Made by a program: the position numbers and the translations under genes
NCBI GenBank assembly: GCA_037178975.1
Contig: JASJZH010000003.1
Location: 9,362,001-9,426,000, forward strand
Reading direction: 5' to 3'
Source of the DNA: Oscheius tipulae
Lineage: Eukaryota > Nematoda > Chromadorea > Rhabditida > Rhabditidae
Length of the DNA stretch: 64,000 nt
In this document: piece after piece, positions 10,736-21,482 of the stretch
How the letters are laid out: every line of letters begins with the position of its first letter
Position numbering within the stretch: the first letter of the stretch is position 1
The notes under the pieces: model-generated
Seen by the model: only the letters and a program-made list of their open reading frames with translations
Told to the model about the DNA's origin: nothing
Databases searched by the model: none

Positions 10736-13700
10736 CTATCCGAACAGAGAGTTATGGGACGAGTGATGATGCTTCGCCGAAATTATGCGGCTGGCGGGAC
10801 AGGGAACCGCCAGGCTGAGACCGCTGAAGGTGTCTCTGCAAACGAACAGGTATAGGTATGTTGGTACTAGAACTTGCCTAGAATGGGAGAGTGTGTCAAT
10901 GAGACCAGTTGGCTTCTCGAGCTGATCTTGGGGCTTTGTAAGGGCATGTCTCTCTCCCTGACCACCTTGGAAGGTAGCTCGATTCTGTGTGGTAGCCTCC
11001 ATTGCTCCAGTCGGCTTTTCGAACTGATCCTGAGGCTTTGTGACCGTATGCCTCTCTCCAACTCCTCCTTGATAAGCTTCTCTGTTCTGAGTTGTAGTAT
11101 CCATTAGACCAGTCGGCTTCTCGAACTGATCTTGGGGCTTGGTAACCACAAATCTCTCTCCAACTCCTCCTTGGAAGGTTGACCGATTCTGGGTCGTGGT
11201 ATCCATTGCTCCGGTAGGCTTCTCGAACTGATCCTGTGGCTTTGTTACAGTGTGTCTCTCTCCAATTCCTCCTTGGAAAGTCGCCCGGTTTTGAGTAGTT
11301 CCATCAAAGGCAGCTGTCGATTTCTCATACTGGTCTCTTGGTCTTGATACTTCAAACCGTTCTCCCATACCACCTTGGAAAGAAGCTTTGCTCTGAGTAG
11401 TTCCATCCATTAGACCAGTGGGTTTGGCGAATTGATCTTGAGGCTTGGCAACAACAAATCTCTCCCCAGATCCTCCTTGAAAAGCCACCCGGTTTTGAGT
11501 AGTTCCATCAAAGGCAGCTGTCGACTTCTCGTACTGATCCTTGGGACGAGTCGACTGGAATCTTTCTCCCATACCGCCTTGGAAGGTAGACTTGTTCAAT
11601 GTAGTACCATCGAAGGGATCTGTTGACTTTTGAAACTGGTCTCTAGGCTTAGTAACTTCGTGTCTCTCTCCAGCACCACCTTGAAAAGAAGCCCTGTTCT
11701 GAGTGATAGTGCTCATAGTTCCCGTTGGCTTCTCAAACTGGTCCTGTGGCTTCGTGATCGTGTGTCGCTCTGCAAATTCTCCTTGGAAAGAAGCTCTGTT
11801 TTGAGTAGTTCCATCGAATGTATCGGTGGACTTCTCGTACTGATCCTTTGGTTTTGTGGCTAGGAATCTATCACCAGTTCCTCCTTGGAAGGTTGCTCGA
11901 TTCTGAGTGGTGGTATCCATAGCTCCTGTAGGCTTCTCGAGCTGGTCCTGAGGTTTTGCTACTTCGTGTCTTTCTCCAACACCTCCTTGGAAAGCAACGC
12001 TGTTCTGGGTAGTAGTATCCATCGTCCCTGATGGCTTCTCGAACTGATCCCTTGGCTTGGTCACTTCAAACCTCTCTCCAGTGCCTCCCTGAAAGGCAGC
12101 GCGATTTTGAGTAGTTCCATCAAAGGCAGCTGTCGACTTCTCGTACTGATCCTTTGGTCTTGTGGCTTGGAATCTTTCTCCCATACCGCCTTGGAAAGTC
12201 GACTTGTTCAGTGTAGTACCGTCGAAGGGGTCAGTTGACTTTTGAAACTGGTCTTGGGGCTTCGCAACTACGTGTCTCTCTCCAACTCCTCCTTGGAACT
12301 GACTTCTACTCTGTGTCGTTCCATCGAACGGATCCGTCGACTTTTCGTACTGGTCTCTTGGTCTTGACATCTCGAACCGTTCTCCCATACCACCTTGGAA
12401 AGAAGCTTTGCTCTGAGTAGTTCCATCCATTAGACCAGTGGGTTTGGCGAATTGATCTTGAGGCTTGGCAACAACAAATCTCTCCCCAGATCCTCCTTGA
12501 AAAGCCACCCGGTTTTGAGTAGTTCCATCGAAGGCAGCCGTTGACTTCTCGTACTGATCCTTGGGACGAGTCGACTGGAATCTTTCTCCCATACCGCCTT
12601 GAAAGGTAGACTGGTTCAGTGTAGTGCCGTCGAAGGGATCAGTTGACTTTTGAAACTGGTCTCGGGGCTTTGTAACCACGTGTCTCTCTCCAACTCCTCC
12701 TTGGAAAGTGGCTCGGTTCTGAGTGATAGTATCCATCGTCCCTGATGGCTTCTCGAACTGATCCCTCGGCCTGGTCACATCAAACCTTTCTCCAGTGCCT
12801 CCCAGGAAGATAGCTCGATTCTGTGTAGTGCCATCCATTGCTCCAGCCGGCATCTCGTACTGATCCTTCGGTTTTATGACAGTGTGTCTCTCTCCAACTC
12901 CTCCTTGATAAGCTGCTCTGTTCTGAGTTGTAGTATCCATTAGACCAGTCGGCTTCTCGAACTGATCTTGGGGCTTGGTAACCACAAATCTCCCTCCAAC
13001 TCCTCCTTGGAAGGCAGCCCGATTTTGTGTTGTCCCGTCAAACGCATCGGTCGATATTTCCCATTGGTCTCGAGGCTTTGTAATTTCATGTCTCTCTCCA
13101 GTGCCTCCCTGAAAGGCAGCGCGATTTTGAGTAGTTCCATCAAAGGCAGCTGTCGACTTCTCGTACTGATCCTTTGGCCTTGTGGCTTGGAATCTTTCTC
13201 CCATACCGCCTTGGAAGGTAGACTTGTTCAGTGTAGTACCGTCGAAGGCGTCGGTCGATTTTTCCCACTGATCTTTCGGTCGAGTGACTTCGAATTTTTC
13301 TCCAATGCCCCCTTGGAAAGTTGACCGGTTCACGGTTGTCGCATCCAAAGGATCAGTAGACTTTTCCCACTGGTCTTTGGGCTTAGTAGTCAGAAATCTC
13401 TCACCCGTACCGCCTTGGAATGCAGCTCTGTTTTGAGTGGTTCCATCGAAAGCATCCGTTGACTTCTCCCATTGATCTCTTGGTCGAGTGGCTTGGAATC
13501 TGTTTCCTGTCCCTCCGACAAATTGACTTCTGTTTTGTGTAGTCATGTCCAACGGGTCTCTGGACGTCTCCCATTGGTCTTTAGGCTTGATGATCCCGAA
13601 TCTCTCTCCCGTACCGCCTTGGAACATTGCTCTGTTCTGAGTAATCATCTCCATACGATCAGTAGGCATCAACCACTGGTCATGACGCTTTTTCATCTCA

Positions 13701-16700
13701 AAACGATCGCCAACTCCTCCATGGAAGGCATCCATACTTTCTGTTGTTGCGACCAGTGGATCGTTCGGCCATTCCCATTGGTCTTTGGGTTTTGTCACAT
13801 GGTATCGCTCTCCTTCTCCTCCTTGGAACTGACTCTTGTTCTGAGTTCTTGTATCCAGAGGATCAGTCGACTTCTCCCATTGGTCCTTCGGTTTAATTAT
13901 ACCAAATCTCTCACCGGTACCTCCTTGAAATTGACTTTTGCTCTGTGTCATCATATCCAGAGGGTCTGTTGACTTTTCCCATTGATCTTTCGGTCGACTG
14001 AGTTCGAATCTTTCGCCAGGACCACCTTGGAACATAGCCCTGTTAAATTTTGACTACAGCGAGTTCTAGATAGCTACCTGTTTTGAGTCATTCCATCCAT
14101 CGGTCCGATTGACTTTACCCATTGATCCTTTGGTTTGGTGATAGCAAACCTCTCTCCAGTTCCTCCAACAAACTGTGTCCTGTTCTGAGTAACGGTATCG
14201 AGAGGGTCGGTGGACTTCTCCCATTGGTCTTCCGGTTTGGTAACTTGGAATCGTTCCCCGGTGCCTCCTTGAAACTCGGATCTACTTTGACTAGTACCAT
14301 CCATCAGCCCGGTTGACTTCTCCCATTGATCTTTAGGTCGACTGATCTCGAAGCGCTCTCCGGTCGCGCCTTGAAACGTCGATCTGTTCAGAGTAGTTCC
14401 ATCCAGTGGATCAGTCGACTTCTCCCATTGATCCCTGGGCTTGATGATTCCGAATCTCTCTCCCGTACCACCTTGAAATTCAGTTCGGCTGTGGGTCATG
14501 GTATCCAAAGGGTCAGTAGACTTTTCCCATTGATCTTTGGGCTTCGTGATTCCATACCGTTCTCCAGCCCCTCCTTGGAAGACATCTCTGGGAAGAACTA
14601 TCGAGAACACAGACTTTTTGTTTACCTGTTCATTGTACTGTGAGGTATCGGATCATTTGGCCTCTCCCACTGGTCTTTCGGTCTCATAGCTTCGAATCGT
14701 TCTCCAGTCCCACCTTGGAACACTGCTCTGTAAGATTATTATTACACAGACTTCAAGCCTGTTACCTGTTTTGAGTTGTATCTTCCATCAGTCCGACTGC
14801 CTTTTCCCACTGGTCTTTCGGTCTAGTGGCTTGGAATCTTTCTCCGGATCCTCCAACAAACTGTGTCCTGTTTTGGGTAGCAGTCTCGAATGGATCAGTA
14901 GATTTCTCCCACTGATCCTTGGGTTTCATGATCACAAATCTCTCTCCAGTGCCTCCTTGAAACTCAGATCTGCTCTGACTAATACCATCCATTGGTCCTG
15001 TGGACTTTTCCCATTGGTCTTTGGGCTTCGTGATTCCAAATCTCTCTCCCGTACCACCTTGGAACTGACTCTTGCTCTGTGTCATCATGTCCAAAGGATC
15101 AGTAGACTTCTCCCATTGATCTTTGGGCTTCGTGATGCCAAATCTCTCTCCAGTTCCTCCTTGGAACTCCGATCTACTTTGGCTGATCCCATCCATTATT
15201 CCAGCCGACTTCTCCCACTGATCTTTTGGTCGGCTGATTTCGAATCTTTCGCCAGGACCGCCCTGGAACATTGCTCTGTAAGATTACTATTTAACTGACA
15301 CCAAAGACTGTTACCTGTTTTGAGTAATTCCTTCCATCGCTCCTGCTGAATTCTCCCACTGGTCCTTGGGTCGACTGATCTCGAATCTCTCTCCGACACC
15401 GCCTATGAACTGACTTCTACTCTGTGTCATTGTGTCAAGAGGGTCGCTCGACTTCTCCCACTGATCTTTCGGTCGACTGATCTCAAAGCGCTCTCCTGTC
15501 CCGCCTTGGAAAGTTGACCGATTCAGAGTAGTCCCATCGAGTGGATCTGTCGACTTCTCCCACTGGTCTCTCGGTCTGATAGCTTGAAATCTCTCCCCGG
15601 TACCTCCTTGGAAGACATCTCTGATAAGACCAATTCAGAACAAATCTTTATTTCTGTCTACCTGTTCATCGTACTGTGAGACATCGGATCATTCGGTCGC
15701 TCCCACTGATCTTTTGGACGAGCTGCTTCATACCGTTCTCCAGTTCCGCCTTGGAAAGTGGTTCTACAAAACTAGAGTATTTGCGTGAAAAGATTCAAAT
15801 TTACCTGTTATGAGTGGTTCCATCCATCTGTCCAGTCGACTTCTCCCACTGGTCTTTGGGCTTGGTAATTCCGAATCTCTCACCGGTACCTCCCTGGAAC
15901 TGACTCTTGCTCTGTGTCATCATATCCAGAGGATCAGTCGACTTCTCCCATTGGTCTTTGGGCCGACTGATCTCAAAACGCTCTCCAGTCCCGCCTTGGA
16001 ACTGACTCTTGCTCTGTGTGATCGTATCCAGTGGATCAGTCGACTTCTCCCATTGGTCTTTCGGTCGAGTAATTTGGAATCTTTCTCCAGGACCTCCTTG
16101 AAAATTTGCTCTGTTCTGTGTGATCATATCCAGAGCATCTGTCGACTTCTCCCATTGATCCTTGGGCTTGATGATTCCAAATCTCACTCCAGTACCTCCT
16201 TGGAATTCATTCCGACTATGAGTCATGGAATCCAAGGGCTCAGCCGATTTCTCCCACTGGTCTCTCGGTCTGGTAGCTTGAAACCGTTCTCCAGTGCCTC
16301 CTTGAAACTCCGATCTGCTCTGACTAATACCATCCATTGGTCCTGTGGACTTTTCCCATTGATCCTTCGGTCGAGTCATTCCAAATCTCTCTCCAGTGCC
16401 ACCTTGAAACTCGGATCTGGTCTGGGTCATACCAGCCATCTGTCCCTGTGGCATTTCCAATTGATCTCTTGGTCTGGCCGCTTCGAATCTCTCACCAGTA
16501 CCTCCTTGGAATTGAGCTCTGCTGTGAGTCATGGCATCCAGAGGATCGGTTGACTTCTCCCACTGGTCCTGGGGCCTGATAATGGCATGTCTCTCTCCAG
16601 TACCACCTTGGAAGATTTCTCTGTGGCTTTTTGTTTACAAGAAAGCGAATCTTCTTCCTACCTGTTCATTGTTCTGTTAGACATTGGATCATTCGGTCTC

Positions 16701-17160
16701 TTCCACTGGTCTTTCGGTCGAGCTGCTTCGAATCGTTCTCCAGTCCCACCTTGGTAGGTTTCCCTTTAAAAATATCAATTGGCGCCCTTTTCAAATACCT
16801 TACCTGTTATGAGTAGTGGAATCAATGACCCCTTCGAGTCTTCCTAACTGATCCTTCGGCTTGACTGCGGCATAGCGCTCTCCAACTGAACCTTGGAAGA
16901 TCTCTCTGAAAGGAGATCAATCAGAAAAAGGGGGGAGACGAGGGAAAGAGAGACAGGAAGAGGAACAGGGACAGTTACTCCCACCTGGAATGAGAATTGA
17001 CGTCCATTGGCTCAGTGTTCAATTGAATTTGGTTTCTCGGCCGGATCATATCGAATCTTTCTGGCGTTCCGCCTTGGAAGGTGGCCCTACCACAAAATAT
17101 ATACATGCATACTGTGTAACCTTACTGATTAGTGGAAACGTAGTGGTTGATAGCGGCCAT
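10736..17160 (-). CDS. 57-unit tandem-repeat protein (34-aa units), SAXO/Mn-motif-like
   Basis: Twelve exons: 17160-17126, 17086-16985, 16905-16804, 16763-16662, 16620-15805, 15763-15662, 15620-15315, 15275-14766, 14727-14626, 14587-14078, 14039-10878, 10835-10736; 5949 nt, 1982 residues. After a 12-residue start (MAAINHYVSTNQ) come 57 units of 34 residues, roughly T-T-Q-N-R-x-x-F-Q-G-G-x-G-E-R-F-x-x-x-K-P-K-D-Q-W-E-K-S-T-D-P-[LF]-D, then a short Ser/His-rich tail. Every repeat-bearing exon is an exact multiple of 102 nt (1,1,1,8,1,3,5,1,5 and 31 units), and every intron is 38-79 nt, phase 2, inside the codon joining units. The FDGTT/KPxDQ layout recalls the Mn repeats of stabiliser-of-axonemal-microtubules proteins; that is inference, no homology search was possible. 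ATG follows gttcag/t, a likely trans-splice site. The last intron uses GC-AG. No signal peptide or membrane segment. Confidence 0.88.
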
Positions 17161-18490
17161 ACTGAACGATTAGAAGTGTGGCGGTGTTTGGAAGAGCTAA
17201 TCACGAACCCATGGCAACCACCGGCCGCTGTTATTCACTTTCCCCTATTCAGTGGCCTTTCTGTTGAAATCGAGGGAGAGGGTGATGGAAAATGCGCCTC
17301 CCTGTGTCTCCCTGTCTCTCATCTACCGTCTCTCCGTCTTACTGTCGACTGTTTCTGCCTCCCAGTATTATACCTCCTAGTATTTGTTTCCATATCTCAG
17401 TCTTTCAATCTTTCTGTCTCCCCGCCTTGCTCTCTCTCATGTATGTGTTGCAGTTGGGATTGACCGGCCGTTGAAATTCAATCTTTGTAATAAAATGAGT
17501 GGTATATTGTTAAGGCGGCCGTTTTCTGCCCGATCAACACGTGTTCGACGCGGCGCTGCGATTTTTATAAAAAAAAATCAATCGAAAATGCTTCAAAATA
17601 TAGGATTGAACGCTCTATTAACCTATTCATGCAAATATTGCACTTGAAATTGACTACAAGTGAAAAACGTCGTTATAAACCGCTGGTTTACCCTATTTTA
17701 GTTTGTTCTACTAGCTCCGTCATTCCAGGCAACGGCGCTGTTTCCAAAATACTGACATTTACGCACCATTACCTGCTTTTCAAGGGATGATCCAAATTTG
17801 ACGCCTACTCTCATAACGTTCTGTTCAATGGCGAAAAAACCAAACAGAAAGATAGAAGATGGACACGAACCTACGATCAATTTTTCGTGGATCCGCTGCG
17901 CTCACCACTCGACCTTGCTGCAATATTCAACGACTCCAGTCCAGTCTCAACACTTTCGTGCTTGCCGAGACGGTACGGGAGCAGAAACTTTAACGCGTTA
18001 TATCTCCGATTTGGAAGGGGTTATGTGAATTCGGCAATATATCCCGTAATACCCAGACCAAGGGCTATCGAATGGGTCTTTGTTCGTTCCCAAAATCCAT
18101 CTTAAGTTGGTAGGCTACCCTTCAGCCGCCTTCTGTGACCGGCACATTCCATGGAATGTGACGAGCTGGTGGTTGACTCCTACATCTTCTCTCCCACTGA
18201 CCATTCCGGCCCCGTCAACCTGTCCATCTTATGTCTGTCATTTGTGTCTTATCCCCCATCTTTGTCAGCCTCATCACTCCAATTTATTGTTCATCATCAC
18301 TCACACACAGATCTCTCTACTCTGTGACAAAACGCATAGGGAGGCTCTCCGTCGGAGAGACCAAAAAGGGGTGTGTACATTTGACAAATCGGGGTGTGGA
18401 ATAAAAGTACTTAGAGAATAAAGGAGATAGAAAAATGGACATAGAGTGAGGTTTGTTGCACCGGTCATTATCAAGTTTTTTAAGAGAGGT
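17161..18490. other. Intergenic DNA between repeat-protein gene and rpn-6
   Basis: No gene recognised. It holds CT-rich microsatellite near 17290-17440 and a tRNA-like element near 17497-17560. A TTTATT (18283-18288) could be the minus-strand poly(A) signal of rpn-6. Confidence 0.5.
17497..17560 (+). repeat. tRNA-like element (degenerate)
   Basis: A-box-like TGGTATATTGTTAAGGCGG then, about 25 nt on, GTGTTCGACGCGG as a degenerate B box. No closed cloverleaf. Confidence 0.35.
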
Positions 18491-20781
18491 CTACCGCAAC
18501 TTGCAGGCCCTTTGGTACAAGGCGTCGACGACTTCGCCCATCGCGTGGATAACTTGTACTGCCGTCTCGTAGGTCGTGTCCGACGGGGTGATGTCATAGA
18601 CGATAAGCATACCGTCGCCCTGATGCAGCGAGCCGCTGAATTTCTTGTCCAGAATCATCTGCGCCAGCTTCTTTTCCACCTAATTTCAGGGTTCTAAAGA
18701 TTTTATATAGGCGGCTTACCTTAGCACGATCAATATTGATTTCCGAGGCAATGTGCTGAATTTGGACGTAGGAATAGGGCTCGATCAATCGACACAGATC
18801 CTTCTCGAGCATTCTCTCGGACAACGAGTTGAAGTGCTTTTTCACCACTGGGTCCATCTGGAAATTAAGAAATTAGCATGAATTTGGAGTGGTATAACGG
18901 TAACGTGCTCACTCAGTGTCCGAACGATAAGGGTTCGATTTCACTCGACTGTTTTTCATGTTTTGAGCGCGTCGTGTAATAGCAGCGTGCTCGCCTAGCG
19001 CTCAAACGACCAAGGTTTGATTCCACTCCACCATTTTTAGATAAAAAATTCCAAAATGTTATGTATACCTGAAGTTCTTGAGGATACGATCCGAAGGTCT
19101 GATTGAAATCGGCCAGACTTCTCTTCTTGGCCGCGGTGGCAATGGCCTTCATGGCCTCCAAGTCCGTGCCGTTGTATTTGAGGGCCAGCTTGCCGGAGAG
19201 GAGGGTGATTACCTCGTCTGGGAGGTCCAGCATGATCTGAAATCACAATATTTGGATGAAAATCTTAAAAAACAGGACATACCTTGCAAAGAAGCATGTA
19301 CTTGAGCGCGAGAAGAGCCATCTCGTTTTCCTCGACCGAGTCGTAGCCTTCGAAGGCCTCGTAGAAGTAGGAGAAGGCTGTCTTGAAGTCCTTCTCATCG
19401 GCCGCGTGGAGGATTCCCGACTGGAGGTCCAGGGCGGCTTGCATGCGCGGATGAACATAGATGGCGTTGGCTGTGGTTCGTGCGCCGGTCAGCGAAGCTC
19501 TGGCCTTGCCGATGTTGCCGAGATGGTAGAAAGCCTTGCTCTCCTCGAGCTCGACCTCCACGAGCACGTCCTTGTCATCGAGCTTCTTCAGCTCGCGGAT
19601 TAAGTCGGCGGCTGGAAAAGAAAAGCATTAGAAGCGGTCTCCATGTAAAGTTTAGCAATATTTATTTTTCATTCCTGCAACATGTCCGAACCATGTCAGG
19701 TTCTCTAGTTTCAATTCTGTCCATATCTTGTCCGAATCATGTCAAGCTGTTCTGTAGCCAGTGGTCAACTGATATCGGCCAGAATAGGGAGAGGCAAATC
19801 AACAGAGGAGCCTTTTGTCGAACCCATGGGAAGAGAGTGAAACTGCGCGAAAAACAAAAGATGGAACCTTGAATGGAGGAGAGATGTTTGAAATTTTTGG
19901 ACCGCGGAGATCCAGTTGACCCCTAAGCAAAAACTACAGAGAACATGATTATTACTAGTATAGCACCGGACAGGAGGTATTTCGGCTTGAGCGAGGAATT
20001 CTTCAGCCATACGTTTTGGAACGCGACTGACACTCGTCCTGATCAAATGGCTGGTCTTAACATGTCAATTTTGGCCTATAGACTTGCACAGAACTACGAA
20101 CACATGGCTTAAAGTCAACTGACAGCTTGACAGAGCTGTCACTACATTTAAAAGCGGTCTTAGCTCAAACGTTCTACTGTCGACGGTTTCAGGACGATCT
20201 GATCACGTCCCAGGGCTCAGGTTGAGTAGCACACGACTTGCATAGTATCAAGAGACACCCTTACCGAGAGGAATAGCCTGCGTGTAGCGCTTCAGATCGT
20301 TGAACAAGCGTATAAGACGAGCCTCGAGGGTCTGACGAAGAAAGGTGCGGTTCTGGTCTGAGGCCCACTGGATGCATTCGCGGACCAGCTCAATCTGAAT
20401 CAGCTTTTGGAGACGAAAAACTCGACAAATACCTTGATATCTCCGTCCTGGTCGTCGATCATCAGACAGAGATCGACGAGATTTCTCACGAGCTTGGCCG
20501 CCTTGGCCTTGCCGAGCGAGATGAGGAAGGGACGCGTCTGCTCGATCATCTTGCGCAGATCCTCGGTCTGATTGTTTTTGGCCAGCATGCTCCCGAGCTC
20601 CATGATTGACTCCTCCTTTTTCTTGATGTCAGCATCTCCGCTGGCTGGGGATTTTACTAAAAATGTGAACATTTTGAGGAAAAAACAGCAACAAACCAAG
20701 GTTTGTTAGGTGTCTGATGACGTTCTGGTCATTGTGGTGCGGCATTGACGTAACATGGTCGGCCATGGTTCCTCCAGACAT
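18491..20781 (-). CDS. rpn-6: 26S proteasome lid subunit RPN6/PSMD11
   Basis: Seven exons: 20781-20697, 20656-20433, 20394-20265, 19611-19283, 19236-19069, 18857-18720, 18679-18491; 1263 nt, 420 residues, against about 422 for human PSMD11. RPN6 is a PCI-domain lid subunit that clamps the lid to the 20S/ATPase core and limits proteasome assembly. Seen: TPR-like helical repeats in the N half ([28 protein letters not shown]), the PCI winged helix from the [15 protein letters not shown] region, and the conserved end [14 protein letters not shown] followed by a helix ending RACKLR. The N-terminus ([10 protein letters not shown]...) is unlike vertebrates and short. ATG is preceded by cttccag/a, a trans-splice acceptor. 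It is divergent from riok-3 across 701 bp. The intron 18858-19068 holds two tandem tRNA-like elements; the intron 19612-20264 is 653 bp with no other content I recognise. Confidence 0.96.
18886..18947 (+). repeat. tRNA-like element 1 of a tandem pair in rpn-6 intron
   Basis: A box TGGTATAACGGTAACG and B box GGGTTCGATTTCA; 5' GAGTG can pair with 3' CACTC. Opposite strand to the host gene. Confidence 0.5.
18966..19031 (+). repeat. tRNA-like element 2 of a tandem pair in rpn-6 intron
   Basis: GTCGTGTAATAGCAGCGTGC (A box) and GGTTTGATTCC (B box). It aligns along its length with the element 80 bp upstream, so the two arose from one ancestor. Confidence 0.5.
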
Positions 20782-21482
20782 TCTGGAAGAGTCATTACCA
20801 AATTTGGTCGAGGAAAAACTTGAGATTGAGAAAAAAGCCTTCCCGCAACGAATATCTCCCTTCCTAACGGAAATTATACTTTTTTTCATGGGAAGAATGG
20901 TAAGAACAAGCTTCTGGGGACTTTGGGACAAGAAACAGAGTAAAAATAGCTTGAGGTACGAGACAGCTGAGGTGAAGCGTTATTTGTGATGATATTGGTG
21001 GCTGTGATGCGCAGGTTGGCTGGCATACGGTAGCTATCTGGCGTTGGGAAGAAAACATGCTTTCAGCATATGACCGAAAGGGAGAAACAAATCTGGATTC
21101 GACTTCGGAGAAGAGCGTTCTAAGATTGTAATCGAATATACACGAAAAGCACGCTACTTAGACTATTTTTTTTTGCTTGCAGAAATGTTAACTTGATGTG
21201 ATTAGGATGCTCGGGAATGCTTTTAGACAAGAAAATGATGAATCTTTCTGCAAACTCGGCTGGAAACGTTGAGGAAAAGAAAAATCCAGAAAAAAAGCCG
21301 CATTCAAACTCCCCGCTCTCTGAGTACCGTAATCCCTTTCAAAGTTTACGCACCAGTATGAATGCCCAGAAATTATTGCGAAATCTTGCGCCTCCTCGCA
21401 AACGCCCTTTCTTTGCACCTCAAAAATCAATTTGCAGGTCATTTTTGCGATCAGCTGGCCCTCTACTTGCGGTACTGGAACG
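20782..21482. promoter_or_regulatory. Divergent intergenic region rpn-6 / riok-3
   Basis: 701 bases between two start codons on opposite strands. It ends with the acceptor tttgcag at 21430-21436, a likely trans-splice site 46 nt before the riok-3 ATG. No coding signal recognised; a shared or back-to-back promoter is inferred. Confidence 0.5.

Noticed and set aside
10874-16579. Many plus-strand frames rich in Ser and Leu
   Set aside because: They are the antisense of the 102-bp repeat array.
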